From Chloroflexota bacterium (GTDB lineage Bacteria > Chloroflexota > UBA11872 > VXOZ01), in contig JAJEAH010000006.1 in assembly GCA_022824225.1 (NCBI GenBank), positions 1 through 36,749 on the forward strand: a stretch of DNA of 36,749 nucleotides, written 5' to 3'. This document shows positions 1 through 7,951 of the stretch, piece by piece. The position numbers and the translations under genes are program-made. Below the pieces are notes generated by a model. That model did not search any database and had not been told where the DNA came from. It saw only the letters and a program-made list of their open reading frames with translations. Positions within the stretch are counted from its first letter, which is position 1; each line of letters opens with the position of its first letter.

Positions 1-3
1 TCC

Positions 4-77
4 CTTCGACTATGCTCAGGGCGAACGGCTCCATTCCCACCAACCTCCCCTATCCGTTCGTGCTGAGCTTGCCGAAG
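4..77. repeat. Dispersed repeat pair in inverted orientation
   Basis: Two related repeat units face each other. One at 4-28 reads CTTCGAC-TAT-GCTCAGG-GCGAACGG; one at 54-77 reads CCGTTCGTGCTGAGCTTGCCGAAG, that is, the same theme reversed. They lie just beyond the 3' end of the minus-strand oxidoreductase gene (stop at 165) and could fold into a hairpin in its transcript. A related unit is at 10916-10946. Short intergenic repeats of this kind are common in several high-GC bacterial genomes; a function here is not shown. Confidence 0.6.
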
Positions 78-164
78 CACTCTTGTCCCGTTCATGCCGA
101 GTGCTCTACGTCGATTCCCTGTGGATCATGAACCATACCAGTAGACTCAACGGGTCATCAGTCT

Positions 165-1397
165 CTAAGCGGAGGCCGCCTCCAACTCTCGCGCCACAAA
201 GTCACCTATGTCAAGCCACTCGCCGTTGCGTCGGATCGACTCCTCCGCCGCCAGGCAGATCACGGTGCTTTCCATGCCGGCTTCCGGAGCCACCGGCGCC
301 GGCTTGTCATTTGCCACACAATCCAGGAACCGAAACGCCTGCGTCAGGTCGCCTGAATGCCCCGGCATATTGCTGTCGCGGCTCACGTGATAGACGGCCT
401 TGTCATTGAGCGGACGGCGGCCGTAGACCTCCACCGAGCCGCCCTTGACGATGATGCGCCCGTTGGCGCCGACCGCGTCCAAGACCGCACCCGGGCCCGT
501 GGAAGGCGGCGAGAAGAGACAGAGCTGCAGGCAGCCCTTCGCGCCGTTGGCATATTCCACCAGCACCCAGGCGTGGTCGATGATGTCGTTGTTCTCCGTC
601 AACACGTGCTGACCGCCGATGCCCATCACGCGTTGCGGTTTGGAATCGACAAACCAGTTGAAGAGATCGAAGCTGTGGCAGTCTTTCTCGTTGAGCGCGC
701 CGCCGCTCTGGGACTGGCTGTAGCGCCACGGCGTCGGCGCGAACGGCGGGCGTATGGTGCGCGCCAGGACCATCTGCGGCTGGCCGATCTGACCTGTCGC
801 CACAATCTCCCGGCCCTTCGTCACCGCCGGATTTGAGCGCTCGTTGAAGCCCATGAAGCACTTGCCGCCGCTGCGGTGGGCGGCGTCCACGATGGCTTGG
901 CAGTCCGCTACCGTAGTCGCCAGCGGCTTGTCGCACAGCACCCAAGCGCCGGTTTCCAACGCCCCGACGGCGATCTCCCTGTGCGTAAAGTTGGCGCTGA
1001 CCACGACCACGGCGTCCAGGTCGGCCTCGTCCAGCATGCGGCGGTAGTCGGCAAAGGCCTTCGGGGCATCCTGCCCGAATTCCTCGGTGAGAATCTCCCG
1101 AGCCGTCTCTAGGTGGTCTTCCTGCACGTCGCACACCGCTACGATGTCGGCCTTGAGATCCCGCGTTTCTACGATGCCGTATTCCTCGAGGCTGCGCGCA
1201 TACTGCTTGTACATCTCCTCGGGAAACGCAATGTCGCGAGACTCGCGCAACTCCGTGCCCCAATACGAAGTACGTTTCGTGTGGCTCCAGTGCCGGTCGG
1301 CGCCCAAGTAGGCGCGGCGGTCGACCTCGCTGAGCCAGCGCAGGTAGTTCTGGCCTCTGCCGCCAATACCGACAACACCGACGCGAATAGCGCTCAT
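165..1397 (-). CDS. Gfo/Idh/MocA family oxidoreductase
   Basis: A 410-residue NAD(P)-dependent sugar or polyol dehydrogenase-like protein, presumably cytoplasmic. The N-terminal Rossmann motif is GIGGRG at residues 10-15. The family's EKP motif appears as CDKPLA with the catalytic lysine at about residue 157, preceded by a typical NFTHREIAVGALETG segment. Between the first Rossmann strand and the VAVCD strand there is an unusually long insert of about 60 residues (30-85, rich in Tyr, Trp and Arg), seen in some subfamilies of this large group. The ATG start has a GAGGA ribosome site about 9 bases upstream. It lies 143 bases downstream of a sugar-binding lipoprotein gene on the same strand and may act on the imported sugar. 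The family is confident; the substrate cannot be read from the sequence. Confidence 0.9.
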   Translation of the reverse strand: MSAIRVGVVGIGGRGQNYLRWLSEVDRRAYLGADRHWSHTKRTSYWGTELRESRDIAFPEEMYKQYARSLEEYGIVETRDLKADIVAVCDVQEDHLETAREILTEEFGQDAPKAFADYRRMLDEADLDAVVVVSANFTHREIAVGALETGAWVLCDKPLATTVADCQAIVDAAHRSGGKCFMGFNERSNPAVTKGREIVATGQIGQPQMVLARTIRPPFAPTPWRYSQSQSGGALNEKDCHSFDLFNWFVDSKPQRVMGIGGQHVLTENNDIIDHAWVLVEYANGAKGCLQLCLFSPPSTGPGAVLDAVGANGRIIVKGGSVEVYGRRPLNDKAVYHVSRDSNMPGHSGDLTQAFRFLDCVANDKPAPVAPEAGMESTVICLAAEESIRRNGEWLDIGDFVARELEAASA

Positions 1398-1462
1398 AGT
1401 GGTAATTCCTCAATTTCTGGCCGCCGCACGGTGAAGCCAACTCTAGACTAGGCAACGAATAC

Positions 1463-1495
1463 GCATCTCCGCAGTCCATGGGTCTGCGGAGATGC
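1463..1495 (-). terminator. Perfect 12-bp stem-loop between two genes
   Basis: GCATCTCCGCAG (1463-1474) and CTGCGGAGATGC (1484-1495) are perfect inverted copies with a 9-base loop. No T-tract follows on the minus strand, so it is not a canonical intrinsic terminator. Its place, just after a solute-binding-protein gene and before a downstream gene, resembles hairpins that stabilise or partly terminate binding-protein transcripts in ABC-transporter operons. Confidence 0.55.
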
Positions 1496-1540
1496 AATTC
1501 TGGACTAAGCGGCTGCTACGGGCGCCGGACTACTGTGGCG

Positions 1541-2914
1541 CTAGCCCCTGCCAGTCTCTTGCAGGCGTGCGAGCCACAGGGCATCCAGTTCCCGCGCCAC
1601 CTCTTCCACGGAGGTCGTGCCCTCCCATATCTTCGGCAGCAACTCCTGAGCCGCCCCCTGGAATGAGACACCGTCCCAACTGTGTGAGAACGGCACGATG
1701 GCAAAGTCCGGGTTCTGCAGGAAAACATGCCGGTTTGCCGGTCGTTGCAGGTGCGTGTTCCAGAAATACTCGTTGGCCGCAATGTGCGCCGTCGGGGAGC
1801 CGGACACAAACGCCACCTCGCGCGCCAGCGCCCATTCGCCGCCGTCAGAGTTGCAGAACCACTTCAGCACTTCCCACGCCGAGTCAGCCGCATCGGTGTT
1901 GCTGAACATGCCGGCGCCGCCGGGAATGAAGAAGGTCACGCGGCCCTCCGGCCCTTGCGGCATGAGACCGATCTCAAAGTCCAGGCCCTCGACCCCGGCC
2001 AGCCGCACCGCAGCCCATTCCGGCAAAAAAGCCATGGAACCCATCCCCTGCGAGATGCCGTCTCTCCAGCCCAGCGTGGGATAGGGATGGACGCGGTCCT
2101 TCAACATCAAGTCGGCCAAGTACTGCAGAGCCGCGATCGAACCGGGTTCGGTGACCACGGACTTGGTATTCTCCTCGGTGAGAAAGCCGCCGCCGAACGA
2201 GCGCAGCACGTGGTCGAGACGCGCCAGGCGGAACTCCACGCCCCAGGCTTCCGGCTCGCCGTCGTTATTCGCGTCTTTGGTCAATTTGCGGGCGGCTTCG
2301 GTAACATCGTCCCAATTCCAGGTCTCGTCCGGCTCCTCTACACCGGCCTCGGCAAAGTGCTGCTTGTTGTAATACAGTCCCTCGGTGGCATAGTTCCAGG
2401 GCAAGCACCACAAGCCGCCTTCAGGCACCCGGTAGTAGTCGGTAACACGGGGATAGTAGTCCTCGATGTCGAATCCGGCGTCTGCCTTAGCATAGTCATC
2501 CAGATTGACGAGGTTGCCATCCACTGCGTAGTTGAGGTGCGGACCCGACATGTGCACCACGTCCGACGCCGCGCCGGCAGCCACGAAGATGCGGATGTTC
2601 TCTTGGTAATTGCCGGAGCCGGCCACAATCAGATTAATCTCGATGTTTGGGTTCTTTTCGTGGAATCCGGCCCGCAGCCGGTCGAATCCCTCTTGATTGC
2701 GGCCCGCGAACGGCCCGATGAAGAAATCCACTACGGTTATCTCGGCAGGTTCCGGCGCCTTTTCTTCTTCCTTGGGCGCCATGGCTTCCTGCTCTTCCGC
2801 AGCCGGGGCCGGCGTGGTCACCGTGCCGCACGCGGCCAGTCCCAGGATGCCAAGCGTCCCGCCCAGGCTCTGCAAGAGCCGACGCCGGTTCAATTCGACT
2901 GTGTTTGCGTCCAT
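1541..2914 (-). CDS. Extracellular sugar-binding lipoprotein of an ABC transporter (family 1)
   Basis: A 457-residue solute-binding protein, probably for an oligosaccharide, anchored outside the membrane. The N-terminus has a twin-arginine-like RRRLLQSLG stretch (residues 10-18) and a lipobox ending LAAC with the lipidated Cys at 29, followed by a Pro/Ala/Glu-rich linker to about residue 57. The mature domain shows the usual family-1 binding-protein pattern: GFHEKNPNIEINL, LPWNYATEGLYYNK, ETWNWDDVTEAARKLT, a GMGSMAF segment and a C-terminal LPKIWEG stretch. An in-frame upstream extension to 3244 is open but lacks coding character; the ATG at 2914 is chosen because GGGAGG lies about 8 bases before it and the signal peptide begins there. 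No permease genes are next to it in this window. Family confident, ligand unknown. Confidence 0.92.
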   Translation of the reverse strand: MDANTVELNRRRLLQSLGGTLGILGLAACGTVTTPAPAAEEQEAMAPKEEEKAPEPAEITVVDFFIGPFAGRNQEGFDRLRAGFHEKNPNIEINLIVAGSGNYQENIRIFVAAGAASDVVHMSGPHLNYAVDGNLVNLDDYAKADAGFDIEDYYPRVTDYYRVPEGGLWCLPWNYATEGLYYNKQHFAEAGVEEPDETWNWDDVTEAARKLTKDANNDGEPEAWGVEFRLARLDHVLRSFGGGFLTEENTKSVVTEPGSIAALQYLADLMLKDRVHPYPTLGWRDGISQGMGSMAFLPEWAAVRLAGVEGLDFEIGLMPQGPEGRVTFFIPGGAGMFSNTDAADSAWEVLKWFCNSDGGEWALAREVAFVSGSPTAHIAANEYFWNTHLQRPANRHVFLQNPDFAIVPFSHSWDGVSFQGAAQELLPKIWEGTTSVEEVARELDALWLARLQETGRG

Positions 2915-2956
2915 GCTGGCATCCTCCCAGGTGACATCAACACGCTTGAATTCACA

Positions 2957-2970
2957 CGTATAGCAGTATA
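2957..2970 (-). promoter_or_regulatory. Candidate -10 region for the binding-protein gene
   Basis: On the minus strand the sequence carries TATACT (2965-2970) and TATACG (2957-2962), 43-56 bases upstream of the ATG at 2914. No good -35 hexamer is visible at 16-18 bases, so this rests on the -10 match and position only. Confidence 0.3.
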
Positions 2971-3386
2971 CATGGGGGTCTCGTTGCATGCGACCTGATC
3001 GCACATGTTTCACACCTGGGGTACCTGCGCACGCAGGTCCGTCATGTGTCGCCACCGTGGCAGAGACGTACTCTAGGTAAACGTACCTCCAGCCGACGCA
3101 TGCCGCTCGTTTCGCTCGATTTTCAGGGAAACTGAGAATCCCGAAGCTCAAGACAATCTGCCAATTGCCAAGTCCCTGCCGCCAGCCCGGCCTAAACTCC
3201 GAATTCTGTATTCGCTGTACCAAGCTTAGAATCTGAGAAGTCACTTCGGCAGTGCGACGCGGGTGTTGCTCATTTTCCCAGCGGACCGGTCAGTCTTCCC
3301 TACAGCCTCCCTTGCTGCGGCCCCCTGTATGGCATAATGTGTAGCGCTGCAGCGCTGGCAACGTGGCTGGCGCTCACGGACTTGAT

Positions 3387-3690
3387 CTAGAGCAGCCGCG
3401 CCCTGGGCTGAACAAGACCGGCGGGCCGCCTCAGCGTGACCGCGCGTGAGTGGCTTGACGCGGAACCGGAATCACCCATATGCCCCAGCGGCCGTCTCCA
3501 CAACCACAAGCGCCGCGCCGTAAAACCGGGCCATGGCGCGCACCACGCCATGAATTTCGTTGGCATTCTCGGTCTACACATCGGGCTATTTCTCCTCAAC
3601 CTGGAGTACAGGTAGTTCGCGTATCCTTGGTCAAAGGCGGAGACGAGCACGTGAATCCTCTCGAACAGGCTAATCTGATGCTCCATCCGC
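3387..3690 (-). pseudogene. Decayed gene remnant with frameshift
   Basis: Two stretches with protein-like composition sit in different minus-strand frames. The upstream one (about 3686-3590) reads MEHQISLFERIHVLVSAF then DQGYANYLYSRLR. The next (about 3565-3475) reads ENANEIHGVVRAMARFYG then AALVVVETAAGAYG, with in-frame stops just before it. Together they look like a single gene broken by frameshift and stops. The second stretch recalls, from memory only, the EN..M(V/L)..A..FFGA segment of reductive-dehalogenase-like proteins; this is unverified and the fragment is too short to be sure. No intact copy is in the window. Confidence 0.3.
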
Positions 3691-3718
3691 TGTTTGCCCG
3701 CGCACCGACCGCGCGGCC

Positions 3719-4594
3719 ATGACCGTCCTAGCGCTGGCGCTCGTGCTTGCGGCGGCTCTTGCCCATGCTACGTGGAATCTCCTCCTGAAACGCAGCGGCA
3801 GACCCCTCATCTACACCTGGAACATCTGCGTTGCGGGCACCCTCGTTACTTTGCCGTTTGCCGCGTACTACCTGAGCCGAACTGAAATTTCACCCACCGG
3901 TTGGGGCTTCTTTGCAGGAACCGCCATAATCCACGCCTTCTACTTTGTGCTGCTCGCCCAAGCCTACGAGCACGGCGATCTTTCGATCGTGTATCCCCTG
4001 GCCAGAGGGGTCGGCGTTGCGCTCACGCCGATCGGTGCGGTGCTAATACTGGGCGAGCACATAAGTATCCCCCAAGGTCTTGGCATTGCGGGCATCGTCG
4101 CGGGACTTCTCATACTCCAGATTCCCCCAAATCTCTCGCGTCACACCCTCGCCGCACAGTTCCGACCGGCAGCCGGGCTCATATTTGCCGCCGTCACCGG
4201 CATGACCATCGCGACGTACTCGCTGTGGGACAAGGTGGGCGTGTCCCACGTGCCGCCGCTCATGTACGTCAGCGGCGCTTTTCTGGGTCCGGCGCTGGCC
4301 ATGTCGTGGCTGCTGCGCCGCCGCATCGACGAATTCTTGCAGGCATGGCAGGCGTTCCCGGTCACTATGGCCGCGGGCGCGGCGCTCTCGCCGCTGGCCT
4401 ACAGTCTCGCGCTGGTGGCGCTAACCATCACACAAGTGAGTGAAGTCGCGCCGCTGCGGGAGGTGGGAGTTGTCATCGGCACGGTCCTGGGCATCGTGGT
4501 ACTCGGGGAACGGTCGCCTGGGCCGCGCATTGGGGGCGCAACCGTGATTGCTCTCGGGGCAATCGTGCTCGCCTATAGCAGCATTGCCGCCTAG
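3719..4594 (+). CDS. EamA/DMT-superfamily membrane transporter
   Basis: A 291-residue integral membrane protein with about ten hydrophobic segments in two related halves, as in drug/metabolite (EamA) exporters. The first half starts LALALVLAAALAHATWNLLLKR, a hallmark N-terminal helix with the conserved H-x-x-W-N; the second half ends VVLGERSPGPRIGGATVIALGAIVLAYSS, the typical VLGE-x-x-x helix-10 pattern. The family moves amino acids, nucleosides, sugars or toxic compounds; the substrate cannot be told. The ATG at 3719 starts directly in the first helix but no clear Shine-Dalgarno is seen. It stands alone, with gene-poor DNA on both sides. Confidence 0.88.
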   Translation: MTVLALALVLAAALAHATWNLLLKRSGRPLIYTWNICVAGTLVTLPFAAYYLSRTEISPTGWGFFAGTAIIHAFYFVLLAQAYEHGDLSIVYPLARGVGVALTPIGAVLILGEHISIPQGLGIAGIVAGLLILQIPPNLSRHTLAAQFRPAAGLIFAAVTGMTIATYSLWDKVGVSHVPPLMYVSGAFLGPALAMSWLLRRRIDEFLQAWQAFPVTMAAGAALSPLAYSLALVALTITQVSEVAPLREVGVVIGTVLGIVVLGERSPGPRIGGATVIALGAIVLAYSSIAA

Positions 4595-5094
4595 CGGACT
4601 CGATTGCTTGCTCCGGTTTGCGATGCGCGGCGCGCGAGCAGGCGGCGGCAGCGCTTCGCAATTCGTGGTCGTTCTTCTCGGCGCGAATGCTTGGCCTGTC
4701 TTGAACGTGCCGCAGGGCCAGAGACCTGCGGCACCGGGGATGTCAAGCGAGTTTTGCCAGTCCTAGACCGATTCCCGGCCCATTCAACAGATGCAAGGCG
4801 AAGAGACGTGCCCTAAGGACAAGAGCACTCCGCAGCGTGGCGGCTTCTCCCTCTCCGGCGTCTCAGGGCGGTCACCGGAAAGTCTCCGGGTAGAGACGCA
4901 GAATGCAAACCTGCGCTACCGGAGTACGTCGCCGCGGCGACCCTGGACGCCGTGCCGACGTTGGTCGCCGTGTCGTCCTTGGGAACTCCCCCAGTCACAG
5001 ACTCACGCTTCTCACAAGCGACGTTGCCCGTTGCCGTGCTGCTTGAATCGCACGGCGTATCAGATGAGCCGATTCCGCGCGGCGTGCAGCCAAA
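4595..5094. other. Intergenic region, no gene seen
   Basis: About 500 bases between the convergent EamA transporter and the isomerase gene. The open frames here are short, overlap one another on both strands and show no conserved protein character. The only clear structure is the stem-loop at 4707-4734. Confidence 0.6.
4707..4734 (+). terminator. Perfect 10-bp stem-loop downstream of the transporter gene
   Basis: GTGCCGCAGG (4707-4716) pairs perfectly with CCTGCGGCAC (4725-4734) around an 8-base loop. It lies 113 bases after the transporter stop codon. It has no T-tract, so termination is a guess from position and stem strength. Confidence 0.4.
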
Positions 5095-5949
5095 CTACGC
5101 CGCTCCGGCCAGCACGGCGTCCAGCGCCTCTTTGGCGATGCTCACCGCCACGTCGCGCTCCTGGTTGCGAAACGCATCGTCGAAGATCTCGATGGCGACG
5201 TAGCCGTCGAAGCCGGTAGCGGCAACCGCCCTGAACCAGCCCCTGAGGTCGATAACGCCCTTGCCGGGCAGCACCCGGTCCGGGTCTTCCAAGCGTTCCA
5301 GGTCACTGTGCGGCGCGTCGTTCACGTGCAGATGCACGATGTCCTCCGACCGTAACGAGCGAATTTGCGCCAGATCACCGCCGCTGGTGAAGTAGTGGTA
5401 CGAATCGAGAATAAGGCCGACGTTCGGTCTGCCGGTTTCCCGCAGCAGCGTGATCGTATCGGGAACGTTGTTGATGAAAGCATGGGGTTCTTCCAGGCGA
5501 AACGTGCGCAGGCCGAGGAATTCCAGGCCGATGGCAATGCCGTGGGGTTCGGCCAGTTCCGCCAGAGCCGCCGTGCGGTCCCGCAAGATGCGCCCCGCCT
5601 CCGCGGCGGGCAGGGGGATGCGGTTGGGGAAGTACGTGCCGGTACGCCGGCACCCCACCGACGCCGCAATTGCGCAATTCGCCGCGAACCCAGCCAACGA
5701 CTGGGAGAATTCCGCTTCCGGCGCAAAGATGCCGGCACTCATCAGACCCATACACGACGGAGCGGCGTCGTGGGCGGCAAAGAGGTCGCGCACGGCCGCG
5801 GCGGACGTCTGCTCCACCAAAGCGCGCACCGCGCCAAACGACGCGTCCACTCCCGGAAATCCAAAGCGCTGCGCCAAGGTCAACATCTCTTCCAAAGTGT
5901 ATCCGGACTTCATGATCGAGCCATGCAGTGACGGTCGCGGCAAGGACAT
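5095..5949 (-). CDS. Sugar phosphate isomerase/epimerase-like TIM-barrel protein
   Basis: A 284-residue xylose-isomerase-like (AP-endonuclease family 2) TIM barrel, presumably cytoplasmic. The four expected metal ligands are visible: Glu143 in GLEFLGLR, Asp182 in LDSYHYF, His208 in HLHVNDAP, and Glu254 in VAIEIFDD. The SDLERLEDPDRVLPGKGVIDL stretch before the last strands is typical of the hydroxypyruvate-isomerase/tagatose-epimerase relatives. The ATG has GGAG about 10 bases upstream. It is the third gene of a minus-strand run after the M55 peptidase and PIG-L-like genes, 55 bases from the latter. Fold confident; the reaction is not determined. Confidence 0.88.
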   Translation of the reverse strand: MSLPRPSLHGSIMKSGYTLEEMLTLAQRFGFPGVDASFGAVRALVEQTSAAAVRDLFAAHDAAPSCMGLMSAGIFAPEAEFSQSLAGFAANCAIAASVGCRRTGTYFPNRIPLPAAEAGRILRDRTAALAELAEPHGIAIGLEFLGLRTFRLEEPHAFINNVPDTITLLRETGRPNVGLILDSYHYFTSGGDLAQIRSLRSEDIVHLHVNDAPHSDLERLEDPDRVLPGKGVIDLRGWFRAVAATGFDGYVAIEIFDDAFRNQERDVAVSIAKEALDAVLAGAA

Positions 5950-6004
5950 GCGATTCTTCTCCAGGACTATTCTACAGTTGCGGATTCAAGCCGCGGCCAG
6001 CTTC

Positions 6005-6967
6005 TCAGGCCTTCGCGGCGTAGTCAAACTCCCAAAACACTTCTTCCTCACGGAGCACCGTCGGCAGCGCCGGCCAGTCGGCGGCGCCGGTGCGCGCGGC
6101 ATAGAGGTCACGCGCCGCCACTTTTTCGGCCGGGTCGCCGACGGCAACGCGTTTGTCCGGCGGACTCTGCCCGTCACTCTCCAAGCCGTATGCTAGTACC
6201 AGCGCGTTTGGGGGGGCCGTTTCTCGCAGCGAGCGGGCAACGAGCCTCCCCGCGGCGGCCACCGTCTCGTCCCCGCTCTCGCGTGACGGCAGGTAAATCT
6301 CGCGGGGATTCAGTTCCACCAGCACGTCGTTGAGATCGCGCATAATGTGATTGAACGAATACGGAAAGCCAAAGCCCGATCGCAAGATGCGGTAGGGCGT
6401 AACGTTGGGATCGTGCACGCCGTCTTTTTCGGTATAGGGCGACCGGATGACGTGGTCGGGCGTGTTTTCGTCCAGCAGGTGCAAGACACCGTCGGGATAA
6501 GACAAGAATATGAGGTCTTCTGGGTCAATCCCATACGCGCTCGCCGCCACCTTGAGCGCCATTTCTTGGAGCACCGCCGCGCCGTGCAGATATTGGTGGG
6601 GGGCGGGTGTGGTGTCGGCAGGCAAACCGGCCAGCGCTTGAGCAACCGATGTCTGTGCGTCACCGTCTGTAAGGTAGACGACGACGACGCGCTTACCGTG
6701 CGCCAGCGCCTGGTTGATCGTGGCATGGGCCGCCACCACCACGTCGCCCGGCCGCGCGGCAAAGACGACGACGTCCGCCTTGGCAATCGGGTCGGCGTCT
6801 CCGGCGGCGGGCTCCGGCGCCGCAACGGCCGCGGGCCGGAGATTGGGCTGATTGCGCACGGCGTCGTAGAAGCGGCTTAGCCGCTCCTGGCTGCCGGCCG
6901 GGGCGCAGCCCGCCAGCCACAGAACAATGGGCGCAATCAGCAACCACCCACGCGCGCTGTTAGCCAT
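6005..6967 (-). CDS. PIG-L/LmbE-like lipoprotein lacking the metal-binding motifs
   Basis: A 320-residue predicted lipoprotein (lipobox LAGC, lipidated Cys21) whose body resembles the PIG-L deacetylase fold: a VVVFA strand followed by the motif loop, a helix with INQALAHGKRV, then VVVVYLTDGDAQT and a DLIFLSYPDG segment. PIG-L enzymes bind zinc with an AHPDDE motif and a later HxxH. Here the first reads ARPGDV (residues 71-76) and the later region reads RESGDETVAAAGRL (229-242), so the usual His/Asp ligands are missing at both places. It may be a binding protein or an enzyme with another chemistry. Its ATG overlaps the stop of the upstream M55 peptidase gene (TGATG), indicating translational coupling. 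The family call is moderate and the loss of motifs is directly visible. Confidence 0.7.
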   Translation of the reverse strand: MANSARGWLLIAPIVLWLAGCAPAGSQERLSRFYDAVRNQPNLRPAAVAAPEPAAGDADPIAKADVVVFAARPGDVVVAAHATINQALAHGKRVVVVYLTDGDAQTSVAQALAGLPADTTPAPHQYLHGAAVLQEMALKVAASAYGIDPEDLIFLSYPDGVLHLLDENTPDHVIRSPYTEKDGVHDPNVTPYRILRSGFGFPYSFNHIMRDLNDVLVELNPREIYLPSRESGDETVAAAGRLVARSLRETAPPNALVLAYGLESDGQSPPDKRVAVGDPAEKVAARDLYAARTGAADWPALPTVLREEEVFWEFDYAAKA

Positions 6968-7764
6968 CAGATTCTGCCCGCCAGCTCGATGAGACTGTCT
7001 CCCTTCAAACAGATCGTCGTGCCGTCGCGGCGCACGGCGCGGACACCGTCGCAGGGATAGGCGTCGGCGTGATCAGGGGACGTGTACTGCAAACACAGTT
7101 CATAGGGCGGCGCCACGGCAAACGGCGCAAGGTCCCGCCCACGCCGGACCGCCCGCGACGCCGCAGCCTGAATGCGCCTGTGCTGCTCGTCTATCGGCAG
7201 TATCTTCGCGGCATGGCGTCCCAGCCCAGACTTTACCTCCACAAACTCAGGACCGTCGCCCAGCAAGGCGCGGGCCTCGGCGCACAGCTTGTCGTCGCCG
7301 ACGACGAGACCAATGGGAACGCCGTAGACGCCTGCGCACGCGGCGCTCAAGCCCAGTTCACCGATAGGCAGCCCGTTCAGCCAAACATTGCTCCAGCGCG
7401 ACGAGCCCACGGTGTGGTCGCGAAACGCATGCAACGTGCCCTGCGCGGCGTGGTAGCCCAAGCAGAAGTAAACGTCTACGTCGGGCTCCAGCAGGGCGTG
7501 CTGGGGATAGGGCAGGTTTCCCATGTAGACCGCCGCGCGCGGATCGAGGTCCTCGATGACCATGTTCATGCTGCTGCCGTGATTGTCGTGCACGACCACA
7601 TCGGTGGCGCCGCCGCGAAAAGCCCCTTCCACGGCAGCATTCACCTCTGCCACAACCAGCCTGCGGCCCTGCTGGTATTGTCGTCCGCCCACGTAGCGGG
7701 AAATCTGCTCACGCAGGGCAACCCCGGCCAAGCCCTCCATGTCAACGCTCATGTACACTCGCAC
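6967..7764 (-). CDS. M55 family zinc D-aminopeptidase (DppA-like)
   Basis: A 265-residue protein matching Bacillus DppA, a decameric zinc D-amino-acid peptidase acting on D-Ala-D-Ala-type or D-Ala-Gly peptides. It begins MRVYMSVDMEGLAG, with Asp8 and Glu10 in the same numbering as DppA, then HDNHGSSMN (His59/His62), LGYHA (His105), a second His pair around 112-117, and GELGLSAACAGVYGVP (Glu136). The reading frame is open six codons further to a TTG, but the GTG at 7764 is preferred: it follows GGAGG by 9 bases and restores the family N-terminus exactly. It is translationally coupled to the PIG-L-like lipoprotein, suggesting a shared role in peptide or cell-wall fragment turnover. It has no signal peptide. 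Confidence 0.9.
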   Translation of the reverse strand: MRVYMSVDMEGLAGVALREQISRYVGGRQYQQGRRLVVAEVNAAVEGAFRGGATDVVVHDNHGSSMNMVIEDLDPRAAVYMGNLPYPQHALLEPDVDVYFCLGYHAAQGTLHAFRDHTVGSSRWSNVWLNGLPIGELGLSAACAGVYGVPIGLVVGDDKLCAEARALLGDGPEFVEVKSGLGRHAAKILPIDEQHRRIQAAASRAVRRGRDLAPFAVAPPYELCLQYTSPDHADAYPCDGVRAVRRDGTTICLKGDSLIELAGRI

Positions 7765-7951
7765 GCGCGCCTGCCTCCGCAAAACCGGTCGTTCCGTCTA
7801 GTATCGCCTACCACACGATTCTACGCTACACTAGAGAGAGGCGCCGCTCTGGGCTCCGTTCCGCTTCTGGGTTTCCACCGCGCGAGGGCGCTTTGCTCCT
7901 AGTCCGTATTCTGCCCCGCCTCACTTCTCAGCACCACCGGTATATTGTCCC

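Noticed and set aside
403-1497. 364-residue open frame overlapping the oxidoreductase gene on the same strand
   Set aside because: It is a shifted-frame shadow of a high-GC gene with Arg/Gly/Pro-rich composition and no family pattern.
1727-2998. 423-residue plus-strand open frame opposite the binding-protein gene
   Set aside because: It lies antisense to a clear lipoprotein gene, starts without a ribosome site and shows no motif.
5365-6196. Plus-strand open frames opposite the isomerase gene
   Set aside because: Antisense shadows of the well-supported minus-strand TIM-barrel gene.
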